This document shows positions 7,899-15,710 of a stretch of 32,836 bases of DNA, in pieces. The notes under the pieces were generated by a model. The model was not told where the DNA came from, did no database searches, and saw only the letters and a list, made by a program, of their open reading frames with translations. The first letter of the stretch is position 1; each line of letters opens with the position of its first letter. Both the position numbers and the translations under genes were made by a program. Source of the stretch: Chara braunii (Eukaryota > Streptophyta > Charophyceae > Charales > Characeae); the NCBI GenBank assembly GCA_003427395.1, contig BFEA01000225.1, positions 1,987,696 through 2,020,531 of the forward strand, in the 5' to 3' direction.

Positions 7899-7994
7899 GT
7901 TGATTGGCATGGAGTCTCCGATTAATTCATGGTCTTGGTTCCTTACGTTGATTGGCATGGAGTCTCCGATTAATTCATGGTCTTGGTTCCTTTC
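7899..7994. repeat. 48-bp tandem duplication
   Basis: Two copies of a 48-bp unit (starting GTTGATTGGCATGGAGTCTC at 7899 and 7947) are almost identical. A third, partial and diverged piece (ATTAATTGGCATGGGTTTTC) lies near 8068. Confidence 0.95.
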
Positions 7995-8463
7995 CCTGTT
8001 GGCTATCAGCTTTTGTTTTCGAGTGAATTGTGGTAGGTGAATGCCTAACCTGCCCTTCATGTCAGTTATTAATTGGCATGGGTTTTCTATGTGATTGAGT
8101 ACTGATCCGCCGTGTTTTCAGGCCATGTTTACGTTTGTCGAGTGTCTCCTGGTGTGAGGTGGTGATGGCTCACTGCTGGTACACACTGGTTTCTCTAGTC
8201 CATCACTCTTGGTCTGAGGAAGGGGCCACTCTGAGGTCCTTAGGTAATCTTGCTGGCAGATGACATTCTACTCTTGCTGGCAGTTGGCATTGTAATCTTG
8301 CTGGCAGGTATTCTCATTAGTTCGGCATTTCTGTATAAATTTATAAAAGCTATTGCTTCTTGACTGAGTGGCTCATCGACCTACTATCCTTGCTGGTTTC
8401 AGACCATGTTTTTTGTTTCTTGCATAGCCCCCCACACCATGCAAGAAAGAAACGAAAACTACG

Positions 8464-8554
8464 GTCTTCGCCTGGTCATTTTCGCTGCATCTGGTCTGAA
8501 AGTTGGCCCAAATACAGCCATAATGCCTTGGCGTTCTATTTGGGTGAAGCCCAG
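8464..8554. mobile_element. FB1 foldback element (diverged)
   Basis: GTCTTCGCCTGGTCATTTTC at the left and ATTTGGGTGAAG at the right are the FB1 termini, and AATACAGCCATAATG is the inner right arm. The outer left arm is shortened. Confidence 0.6.
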
Positions 8555-8636
8555 TAGTCAACAGCCACACGGAGATGGTTCCGAAAAGTGGCCACGGATG
8601 GCGAAACCGTTTTGTTCAGTCCATGCTTCTACCTAA

Positions 8637-8859
8637 GGGTGTGTTCACACTAGCTCAATCTTAAAGGTTTCTGACCGTATTTACAGCTGTTAAAATTGGA
8701 ACGACACAGAAGATTAGCAATGGCCCGTGCGCAAGGATGACACACATAAAGAGAAAAGTGGTGCGAAGGTATCTGACCGCATTTACAGCCGGACCTGGAT
8801 GTATCTGACAGCAATTGCCATCCGTTGAAGTCAAAAATGTCTGAAGTGTGAGCATGCCC
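8637..8859. mobile_element. Tourist-like MITE (family B) carrying a U6 insertion
   Basis: Ends GGGTGTGTTCACACTAGC and (minus strand) GGGCATGCTCACACTTC are inverted repeats, with TAA on both sides (8634-8636 and 8860-8862), as expected for PIF/Harbinger-type MITEs. The interior words TCTGACCGCATTTACAGC and GACAGCAATTGCC recur in the composite repeat at 1-1.9 kb and in the element at 20719. A U6-derived segment lies inside. Confidence 0.65.
8690..8762 (+). pseudogene. U6: 5'-truncated U6 snRNA retrocopy inside a MITE
   Basis: The segment starts at GTTAAAATTGGAACGACACA and runs through AGATTAGCAATGGCCCGTGC and GCAAGGATGACACACATAAA to AGAAAAGTGGT. The U6 5' stem-loop (about 20 nt) is missing. 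It sits between two near-identical 24-nt stretches of the host MITE (AAGGTTTCTGACCG... at 8665 and AAGGTATCTGACCG... at 8766), the arrangement expected of a target-site duplication. Confidence 0.88.
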
Positions 8860-9270
8860 TAAGAATTTTTTTTTTTTATTTTTTTTTTTGGGGGGGGGAG
8901 GCTAATTTCTTTTGAACCCAACCAATTCAAATACCTGTCAAATCTTGACAGGACGGCCTTTTTATTATCATTATCGTATAACGGGAACGCCGTAGCATCC
9001 AGCCCGAGCTCGAGCCTCCAATATGAGGCAACATGTGGGGGCTGCACCCGACCTGCACATGGGCTACCGGCCAGGGGTCAGCCTGGAGCATCAGGACCGA
9101 TCTTTGCTTCTTCGATGGACCAGTTGCTGTGCCTCCCGTCCAGTCCCCTGCCCCTATGAACATCAACAGTCTCTGCTCAATGCCGCTGAGGGGGACCAAC
9201 GGTACCAACGGTCTGTCTCTAGGTGGCGGGCGCGGGTGCAACACATGCCGAGGAAGGTACACAAAACCGA

Positions 9271-9337
9271 TGTGGGGATTGAACCCACACCCTCCTGAAT
9301 GCCACTTGCGTGCCTCACCAAGTGAGCTACAGTCTTC
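9271..9337 (-). pseudogene. tRNA-like sequence (head B)
   Basis: On the minus strand: CTGTAGCTCACTTGGTGAGG (A-box/D-arm), then AAGTGGCATTCAGGAGG (anticodon region), then GTGGGTTCAATCCCCACA (T-arm with paired stem). The D and T arms look good but the anticodon stem is poor, so a working tRNA is doubtful. A relative lies at 11646-11720. The 5' end of this head touches an FB1 terminus. Confidence 0.6.
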
Positions 9338-9473
9338 ACCCGCATACAACATACGGTCATTATAGCTGAATTTAGTTGGTGCATCTTTCAGTCTAAATTC
9401 AGCGAATTTAGTTGTTGATCTTTCAGTGTAAATTCAGCTATAATGACCGTACGTTGTATTCGGGGGAAGACTG
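9332..9473. mobile_element. FB1 foldback element with duplicated centre
   Basis: Outer arms GTCTTCACCCGCATACAAC and GTTGTATTCGGGGGAAGACT pair, with ACGGTCATTATAGCTGAATT and its inverse further in. The loop region is duplicated (two copies of ATCTTTCAGT with flanking AAATTCAGC), making this copy about 40 bp longer than the standard hairpin. Confidence 0.82.
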
Positions 9474-9540
9474 TAGTTCACTGGATTTCCCTGATTCGTG
9501 TTCCGTACCCAGCAATCAAAACTGTCACAGATTGCAGAAG

Positions 9541-9693
9541 TGTCCTGATCCTAGTCCACCACTCCTGCAAGTGGGAGATGACTGGGCTGCCTTAGGTAAC
9601 TTAGAATTATTTTATTCTGTTGTTCGTGTGGCTGCTTCTGGATTCGAACTTGGGTCTGTATTTCAGTTCATGGGTCCTTTTGCTTCAGTTGTG
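9541..9693 (-). mobile_element. tRNA-derived SINE (family A)
   Basis: Read on the minus strand: a degraded A-box region, CATGAACTGAAATACAGACC (anticodon arm), AAGTTCGAATCCAGAAGC (B-box), then CAGAATAAAATAATTCTAAG, GTTACCTAAGGC, CTCCCACTTGCAGG and GACTAGGATCAGG. The order of words agrees with the copies at 3982 and 5871, which helps define the family's body. Confidence 0.68.
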
Positions 9694-9734
9694 AAATATT
9701 TGGATCATTTCTGTTTAAGTAGCGAAAAAGAGTG

Positions 9735-10070
9735 GATTAAGCGCGTGAATCTTGATGTGCTGGTGCAGAGCTGCAGAAAAACAGGGCTGTATTTCAGCAC
9801 CTCTCGACAAATACGTCCAGATTCAGGTGTTAATTCCAATCCTTCTTGCTAGCTAGTGGTACGTTGCTCCAGGGGCGAGGTCCTAGCAAAGAGGATTGGA
9901 TTGGATTGGATTGAATGCCTGAACCTGGATGTGTTTTACGTAGAGGTGCGGAGGAGCAGATTTATCACAGTCTGTGTGTTCCGGAAAGCATGTCCAGATT
10001 CATGCATTTAATCCAATCTTCTTTGTCGATGGGATGGGACTTCGCTCCAGGGGATGTTCATCTTCTCTCC
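9735..10070. repeat. diverged tandem repeat of roughly 200 bp
   Basis: Two related halves share GTGAATCTTGATGTGCTGG / CTGAACCTGGATGTG, then TCCAGATTCAGGTGTTAATT / TCCAGATTCATGCATTTAAT, then GCTCCAGGGGCGAGG / GCTCCAGGGGATG. Between them sits (GGATT)n at 9892-9912. No coding signal. Confidence 0.6.
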
Positions 10071-10240
10071 TCTGGGTCGTTCCAATTTTATTTTATTTCA
10101 CTTCGTTCTTTGTGTCAGACCGCTCTCCCTGTGTATAGGCTTAGGGGTAGTGGTAGGTAGGTAGGTGGGTACGGTGAATTTTTAGGAAGAATAGTAGAAT
10201 ATAACAAAAAGTACAAAAAGTTAATTTGAGAGATGGTAAA

Positions 10241-10272
10241 ATTCTTTGGGACATCAGCTAGAATTGGAAGAA
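10241..10272 (+). pseudogene. U6: U6 snRNA 5' part (split copy)
   Basis: TTCTTTGGGACATCAGCTAG followed by AATTGGAAGAAC matches U6 nucleotides from the 5' stem-loop to the conserved ATTGGAACGA word. The copy then stops at a SINE insertion and resumes at 10373. Confidence 0.8.
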
Positions 10273-10372
10273 CAAACCAATGGGCCTAGCTCACTCGGGA
10301 CACCATGAACCGTTGAAATGCAGACATGTGTTTGAATCCACATGGAACTAAAGAAAGAAAAAAAATGGAATG
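10273..10372 (+). mobile_element. tRNA-derived SINE (family A) nested in a U6 copy
   Basis: Head words GGGCCTAGCTCACTCGGGAC, CCGTTGAAATGCAG and GTGTTTGAATCCACATGG match family A, followed by an A-rich tail (AAAGAAAGAAAAAAAATGG). The flanks ATTGGAAGAAC and AATGGAATGAG are alternative versions of the same U6 word, as expected for a target-site duplication that has since diverged. The SINE is therefore younger than the U6 copy. Confidence 0.75.
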
Positions 10373-10437
10373 AGAAAGAGAAGACTAGCTGGGGCCCTGT
10401 GCAAGGAGCACATAAATCAAGAAATGGTCAAAGGTAA
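10373..10437 (+). pseudogene. U6: U6 snRNA 3' part (split copy)
   Basis: AAAGAGAAGACTAGCTGGGG, CCCTGTGCAAGGAGCACATA and AATCAAGAAATGGTCAAAGG continue the U6 sequence exactly where the 5' part stopped. The GATGACAC word has a small deletion. No A-rich tail of the common type follows directly. Confidence 0.82.
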
Positions 10438-10545
10438 TTATTAGTGGGAAAAAACTTCAAAAAAGGTACCAAAATTATTAGATGGAAAAAACTACCAAAA
10501 TTATTAGGGTGGCAAAAAAGGTACCAAAATTATTAGGGAAAAAAA
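10436..10545. repeat. irregular tandem repeat, TACCAAAATTATTAG
   Basis: Three to four copies of GGTACCAAAATTATTAG with A-rich spacers lie immediately after the split U6 copy and may be an expanded tail. Confidence 0.8.
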
Positions 10546-10734
10546 AAATTGGTTTTGAGATATCAGTTCAAAATCTGATCGATGGCTGATCTGGCCGCTT
10601 GGCATTAAATTTAAAAAAGGCAAATCAGAAGGATGTTGCCCCCCACTCTAGTCTGCAGTGGTGAGGGAGAGGAGGGTGGGGCCATTGGTCGGGGGCCAGC
10701 ATTGCCAAAGACTCAGCATTTTCCCAGTTCTGCT

Positions 10735-10766
10735 TTTATTTTATTTTATTTTATTTTATTTTATTT
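10735..10766. repeat. (TTTTA)n microsatellite
   Basis: Five to six TTTTA units in a row. Confidence 0.9.
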
Positions 10767-10846
10767 ATGGTAAATTTTCTTGAATCTTTCTTCTAAGAAA
10801 CATATATAAATAAAAAATGCAATCTCTGTTTTTGTTTATAGAATTA

Positions 10847-10923
10847 TCCTTTTAACTCAGTGGTTGAGTGACTAACGCCATGGTTAGCCTTAAGTCGTCG
10901 GTTCAAATCTGCTGACAGGGGCT
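10847..10923 (+). pseudogene. trnT-GGU: plastid-type tRNA-Thr (GGU) relic
   Basis: TCCTTTTAACTCAGTGGTTG, AACGCCATGGTTAGCC, TAAGTCGTCGGTTCAAATCT and GACAGGGGCT follow the plastid trnT-GGU gene nearly word for word (known form has CCCTTTTAACTCAGTGGTAG, AACGCCATGGTAAGGC, GTAAGTCATCGGTTCAAATC). The anticodon loop GCCATGGTTAGC keeps GGT. Several inserted bases in the D arm and mismatches in the acceptor and T stems make function unlikely. It is best read as plastid DNA transferred to the nucleus, or a SINE head of plastid origin. Confidence 0.7.
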
Positions 10924-11560
10924 GAATTTTGGATTGCATGATTTCATTATTTCTGCTTCCCGCCGATATAGTATAACAGCAGTGTCCAAGGCGAACGCTC
11001 TCCCACACACCACACCACACCTCACAACTCTCACGCACACAGCTAAGCACACTTCGGAATGAAATTCTATTATGATTCATGTTGCTTGCTAACGATGTAA
11101 AATTGTTTAATAATTGCCGGGCTGTCTCAACTCGAATCTACTCATCTGGGTGGTGGAATAGGGGCTGTTGGGGGGGAAATTGGAAATTTAAAACACATTC
11201 ATACGAAAGGGTTGGTGTTAGTTCGATCACCTTAAGCTGACTCCGGGCAACATGGTCAGTTTGAGGTTCTTGAGTAATTTCACGAATTTGTTTTGATTCT
11301 CGACGAGGCCAAACCATATGCGAACTCACCGTCGAGGACTCAGCAGCGAGCCAATGGAAAGAGCTTGCCAATCTCCATCAGTTAAATGCGTCCTGAGGAC
11401 TCCATTAAATTCCTACTGAGGACTCCATTGAATTCCTACGACAGTCTGGCACAATGATGCTCTTTTTCTTTATGGATTATCAAGTAATATTAACTGAATA
11501 ACACACACTTGCACTCTTGATGGCTGTAGACTCTACTGATCATGGTGAACCCAGGGTCGA
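10924..11560. other. no recognisable feature
   Basis: There is a CACA-rich patch near 11000-11040 and a small direct repeat (GAGGACTCCATT.AATTCCTAC, near 11395 and 11417). No gene or element is evident. Confidence 0.5.
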
Positions 11561-11564
11561 CTAT

Positions 11565-11640
11565 CGCAGTTGGTTGGCAGCAAGCATACCTTAGGCGGTA
11601 AGCTAACTATATTTGGTTAGTTGGCACCAAGTGTAGCTTA
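11565..11640. repeat. 55-bp diverged tandem duplication
   Basis: GTTGGCAGCAAGCATACCTT and GTTGGCACCAAGTGTAGCTT begin two related units beside the tRNA-like sequence that follows. Confidence 0.6.
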
Positions 11641-11645
11641 GGTGG

Positions 11646-11720
11646 GCAACTGGGAATCGAACACACGAGCTCATGAATGTCACTTGTGTTGTCCCAACCA
11701 ACTGAGCTACATGGCTTGCT
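11646..11720 (-). pseudogene. tRNA-like sequence (head B)
   Basis: On the minus strand: CATGTAGCTCAGTTGGTTGG (A-box/D-arm), AAGTGACATTCATGAGC (anticodon region), TGTGTTCGATTCCCAG (T-arm). It shares its layout and the words AAGTG.CATTCA with the sequence at 9271-9337, so the two are members of one tRNA-derived family. The anticodon stem is weak and the acceptor stem does not close. Confidence 0.6.
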
Positions 11721-12061
11721 CACTTTTTTTCCTCCCGGTGGCTTCTGTTTTGTGATTCTTACAATTGCTCACTTCATACTGCAGCCTAGTGGGCAAAGGA
11801 AAAATGTGTTCTTTATGGATTTTTTTTAATTCTTGTCCTTCTATATGTAATTCTGTTCTCGTTGGAAACTTATACATGTACCACTTCTTTGCTGGTGTAT
11901 CGGAATTGGAGCGGTATGGTGTACAGTTTTGGACCCCGCTCCCCAGTGCTTGGATATGGCATGCTGTTTTGATGGCGCTGGTTAAGAGGGCAATATAGAG
12001 GGAAAGAGCTCCCTTCCCGGGAGCAGGAAGCTTTGATGCCTGTCCTAGTCCCCTTTGTGGC

Positions 12062-12062
<1 letters not shown>

Positions 12063-12127
<65 letters not shown>
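12063..12127. repeat. (CT)n microsatellite
   Basis: About 32 CT units followed by a short (TG)n. Confidence 0.98.
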
Positions 12128-12140
<13 letters not shown>

Positions 12141-12237
12141 AGTGTATGTCCCTCTACCACTGCTTTTCCTTGTCGCCCAGGTGGCAGTTTACCTTTTTTT
12201 TTTTTCTTCCAAAAAGCGATGGCCTTGAGATCTCATC

Positions 12238-12372
12238 AACGAACTGACCAGGCCCAGGTAATTCAGAATAATTTTGTTCGTCCCACTTGATTGCACATGG
12301 ATTCGAACTTGGGTGGGTCTGTATTTCAACAGTTGATGGGTGTAACAACTGAGCTAGGCCTGGTCGTTGGGC
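12238..12372 (-). mobile_element. tRNA-derived SINE (family A)
   Basis: Minus strand: CCAGGCCTAGCTCAGTTGTT (A-box), CATCAACTGTTGAAATACAG (anticodon arm), AAGTTCGAATCCATGTG (B-box), then GGGACGAACAAAATTATTC, TGAATTACCTGGGCC. This is the cleanest head of the family and a good reference copy. Its outer ends, GACCAGGCC and GGCCTGGTC, are inverted and could be a remnant acceptor stem or a target effect. Confidence 0.75.
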
Positions 12373-12524
12373 GACAGGTTTTGGCTTGTGTTTTTCTATG
12401 CAAAATTTCTGGGTGGGTTATTGGTTCCAGATTGCATTTCTGGAAGACAGGTTTGGCTTGCGTGCCGTCTATTGAAAATTTCTGGATTGCATTTGATTTT
12501 TTTTCTTCTGTGCATTGTGCAAAT

Positions 12525-12602
12525 CCCTGGTCTACTGATTTACCTTTCAGTATGGATCGAGTAGTTGTGCAGGGGTAGGAAGGTAAATCAGTCGACCAGG
12601 GG
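12525..12602. mobile_element. FB3 foldback
   Basis: CCTGGTCTACTGATTTACCT at the left pairs with AGGTAAATCAGTCGACCAGG at the right, with TATGGATCGAGTAGTTGTGC in the loop. The same arms occur twice near 14.16-14.24 kb. Confidence 0.8.
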
Positions 12603-12624
12603 CCTCTCACAGGGGTAGGAAGCA

Positions 12625-12700
12625 TACTTGCGGCGCATATGTGCTGTACTGCGCATGTGCGCCGCACTGCGCTTCCCGCGCGCATTTGGCGCACCTCCAA
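12625..12700. repeat. CG-rich alternating sequence
   Basis: GCGCATGTGCGCCGCACTGC and CCGCGCGCATTTGGCGCACC are rich in alternating purine-pyrimidine CG/CA steps. A similar block lies at 14020-14117. Confidence 0.7.
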
Positions 12701-13137
12701 AAACGGGGGTCAAAAAAAACAAAAAAAAACTTTTGAGGGGCGGTAGTAGACCTGGCCCCCTGCTTGCGTAAAATAAGAAACGGCCATTCAATTTTTTTTT
12801 GGAGGCCGCGCGCTGGCCTGAAAGCTTTTAGTAACCTGTAGTCTGGGTAACACTGTGTGACACTGTATGGTAGGGTTATTGCAGTCTGTATGGTAGGGTT
12901 CTTGCAGGCCAGATTCAGTCATGATGAGGGTTGCTATCTCTCAAAACGATCTCTTCATTTTACTTCTGGAGTAGAAAAAGACGGAACTGACAGCCGTTTT
13001 TCCTGGATTTTTTTTTTTAAGGAAGAACATCAGAATTTCTTTGCACGAGTGAAGCCCGGCGCGTCCAACCTGTCAGAACCTCAACGGTAATGTTCACCAA
13101 CGGTCTGCTCAACTCTCGACATGCACAACAAGACATA

Positions 13138-13239
13138 GGGCCTCGCTGCACTACTCTCAACATGCACAAAAGACAAAAATATTGGTGGTGTATCTTTCCA
13201 TATTCTAACGCAAGATTCACTCTCGTTTTGCACATTTCC
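13138..13239. mobile_element. Tourist-like MITE (family A), left part, cut by the gap
   Basis: GGGCCTCGCTGCACTACTC at the left end and inner words GGTGGTGTATCTTTCCATAT and AAGATTCACTCTCGTTTTGC match the element at 478-634. The right end is lost in the N run. Confidence 0.65.
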
Positions 13240-13799
13240 NNNNNNNNNNNNNNNNNNNNNNNNNNNNNNNNNNNNNNNNNNNNNNNNNNNNNNNNNNNNN
13301 NNNNNNNNNNNNNNNNNNNNNNNNNNNNNNNNNNNNNNNNNNNNNNNNNNNNNNNNNNNNNNNNNNNNNNNNNNNNNNNNNNNNNNNNNNNNNNNNNNNN
13401 NNNNNNNNNNNNNNNNNNNNNNNNNNNNNNNNNNNNNNNNNNNNNNNNNNNNNNNNNNNNNNNNNNNNNNNNNNNNNNNNNNNNNNNNNNNNNNNNNNNN
13501 NNNNNNNNNNNNNNNNNNNNNNNNNNNNNNNNNNNNNNNNNNNNNNNNNNNNNNNNNNNNNNNNNNNNNNNNNNNNNNNNNNNNNNNNNNNNNNNNNNNN
13601 NNNNNNNNNNNNNNNNNNNNNNNNNNNNNNNNNNNNNNNNNNNNNNNNNNNNNNNNNNNNNNNNNNNNNNNNNNNNNNNNNNNNNNNNNNNNNNNNNNNN
13701 NNNNNNNNNNNNNNNNNNNNNNNNNNNNNNNNNNNNNNNNNNNNNNNNNNNNNNNNNNNNNNNNNNNNNNNNNNNNNNNNNNNNNNNNNNNNNNNNNNN
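13240..13799. other. assembly gap, 560 N
   Basis: Unresolved bases. An (AC)n array begins right after the gap and the same MITE interior word appears on both sides, so the gap probably holds a collapsed microsatellite and repeat copies. Open frames reported through it would be meaningless. Confidence 1.

Positions 13800-13845
<46 letters not shown>
13800..13845. repeat. (AC)n microsatellite at the gap edge
   Basis: About 23 AC units, truncated at the left by the gap. Confidence 0.98.
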
Positions 13846-13847
<2 letters not shown>

Positions 13848-13912
13848 TGTGGCGGTGTATACTTCCATGTTGCAGCGGTAGATTCACTCGATTTTGCTCG
13901 TCGTTTCGATGG
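13846..13912. mobile_element. MITE family A interior fragment
   Basis: TGTGGCGGTGTATACTTCCA and CAGCGGTAGATTCACTCGAT match the interior of the elements at 478 and 13138. Confidence 0.6.
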
Positions 13913-13948
13913 AAGTACCAGGAGGCCAGCCGCGATGTTGGAGACCTC

Positions 13949-13958
13949 TCTCTCTCTG

Positions 13959-14021
<63 letters not shown>

Positions 14022-14117
14022 GCACCCGGCACACCTGCGCCCTGCCAGCGCGCACCCCCCAGCGCACAAGCGCGCAGCGCACCGGCCCTGTGCGCAGCGC
14101 ACCGCGCAGTGCGCAGG
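13949..14117. repeat. (CT)n microsatellite followed by CG-rich block
   Basis: A CT array to about 14017 is followed by GCGCACCCGGCACACCTGCG and repeated GCGCAGCGCACC words, alternating purine-pyrimidine sequence that could form Z-DNA or hairpins. Confidence 0.9.
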
Positions 14118-14149
14118 GTTGATGCGCCACAAGTATGGTAGGAAGATTT

Positions 14150-14320
14150 TGGACAGGGGTAGGAAGGTAAATCAGTCGACCAGGGGCCGCTCACAGGGGT
14201 CGGAAGGTTCTGGACAGGGGTCGACTGATTTACCTTTCAGTACAGATCTTGAGTTGTGCAGGGGTAGGAAGGTTATTTGGACAGGGGTAGGGGAAGGTTT
14301 TGGGCCTCTCACAATAGAAT
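14150..14320. mobile_element. FB3 foldback and tandem GGGGTAGGAAGGT words
   Basis: AGGTAAATCAGTCGACCAGG near 14165 and GTCGACTGATTTACCTTTCA near 14220 are inverted arms shared with 12525-12602. The word ACAGGGGTAGGAAGG or a close form occurs five times, and GGGCCTCTCACA follows, as it does after the 12.5-kb copy. Confidence 0.75.
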
Positions 14321-14419
14321 TCTTGGGCCACACTCCATTACTTAACATTCTGAACGTGGCATTCTAAACTCGACATTCTAAACTTGAATGCTATATGGGG
14401 TCATGCCTTGTTTGATCGC

Positions 14420-14735
14420 ATTTTAGTGTTGGGAGATTTTCCTTTTTTTTTTTTTTTTTTTTGGTCAGTACAGGGAACACTGCACAACAACACAAATCAA
14501 GAAATGGTCGAAATTAAAAAAAAAAAAAAAAACAAAGCTTCCTTCCTCGGAGCAGGAAGCTTTGATGCCATTTGGTTGATGGCATTTTAGTGTTGGGGGA
14601 GTTTCTTTTTTTTTTCGGTCAGTACAGGGGGCCATGCCAATCTTTTATTTAAATTCCTGATGGACATTTTTGTTGTTTTTGAATTTCGACCGACCATTTC
14701 TTGATTTTTGTTGTTGTGCAGTGTTCTGCCCATTG
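14420..14735. repeat. rearranged cluster with U6 fragments in both orientations
   Basis: AGAAATGGTCGAAATT at 14500-14515 is a U6 3' end (plus). GGGGCCATGCCAATCTT at 14627-14643 is a U6 middle (minus). CGACCATTTCTTGATTTT at 14690 is a U6 3' end (minus). The plus and minus 3' ends both follow GAACACTGCACAACAAC, so a chimeric unit exists as an inverted pair. The cluster also has a direct repeat (GCATTTTAGTGTTGGG, T run, GGTCAGTACAGGG at 14419 and 14582), and GGAGCAGGAAGCTTTGATGC near 14549 is also at 12020. Confidence 0.72.
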
Positions 14736-14920
14736 CTTGTCACTATTCTCTGTATCCTTTCAATTTTCAATTTGAAGAGATGTCTCGGAGGACAGGTGAA
14801 ATTCTTTGTGGAGGTTTTGTCTTAACAACCTTCTCGGCAATGACTCTGGCGGCGAAGCGCATAGGCATCATCATTTTAACTAGCTGCAGCGAAGAGGGAG
14901 TGTTTGTGTTTTGGGGAAAA

Positions 14921-14952
14921 TCAGGCAGGCAGGCAGGCATGCAGGCAGGCAG
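14921..14952. repeat. (CAGG)n microsatellite
   Basis: Seven to eight CAGG/GCAG units with one CATG interruption. Confidence 0.9.
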
Positions 14953-15216
14953 AGGAGTGACAAGTGAGGCCCTTGATGTCTGTTCTCATAGGTGACTAAT
15001 TTGTCTTACTCTGGTCTGTGGCGGTCTATCAGGACTTGGTGCGGATTGTGACTGCGGTCCGCTCTGGGAGTGCATGCAGGCGGGCAACAGGAATTGCAGC
15101 CATCTAGCGAGAAAACTTGATGATTGCCTCAGGCGTGCAAAGGTGCGTGATTCTACTGTTCTCCCTTCTTTGCCTTGTTAGGAAGCTCTTCGGATTGGAA
15201 AGATGAGAGGACCACT

Positions 15217-15535
15217 GAATGTGTGTGTGCATGTGTGCATGTGTGCATGCGTGTATGTGCATGTGCGTGTGGGTGTGTGCATGTGTGTGTGCTTCTGTGT
15301 TGTCTATTGTACACAGCTTCACAAATGTGTGTGTAGCACTGTGTACGTGTGTGTCTTTATCTGTGGTGTCATGTTCGCTATACACAGCTCACCAATGTGT
15401 GTGTGTGTGTGTGTGTGTGTCGTTTGTATGTGAATTCATGTCACCATGAGTCTACAGATGTGTGTGTGTGTGTGTGTGTTGTTATGTTTGATATACACAT
15501 GTTCGCTATACACATGTTTGTTATACACAGCTCAA

Positions 15536-15612
<77 letters not shown>

Positions 15613-15710
15613 TGTCATGTTAGCTATACACAACCCTCCACAAAAAATGGACTGTGCCAGACTGTATTGTAGGACTTTCACCGACTCTCGTGTGTGTGTG
15701 TGTGTGCGTG
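15217..15710. repeat. compound TG minisatellite
   Basis: Blocks of (TG)n, the longest at 15540-15611, alternate with a spacer related to GTTCGCTATACACAGCTCA. The spacer occurs at about 15300, 15370, 15485-15533 and 15615. The block is a higher-order repeat and has no real coding content. Confidence 0.9.

Noticed and set aside
9271-9337. Functional tRNA gene on the minus strand
   Set aside because: D and T arms look good, but the anticodon stem does not pair and the acceptor stem does not close; the family relative at 11646 has the same flaws.
11880-11930. U6-like words TTCTTTG and GGAATTGGAGCGGTAT
   Set aside because: Only the short ATTGGAGCG word agrees, and the rest of U6 does not follow; too weak beside the clear copies.
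13017-14194. Long open frames (260-350 codons) across the assembly gap
   Set aside because: Most of the length is N plus AC and CT microsatellite; nothing is coded there that can be read.
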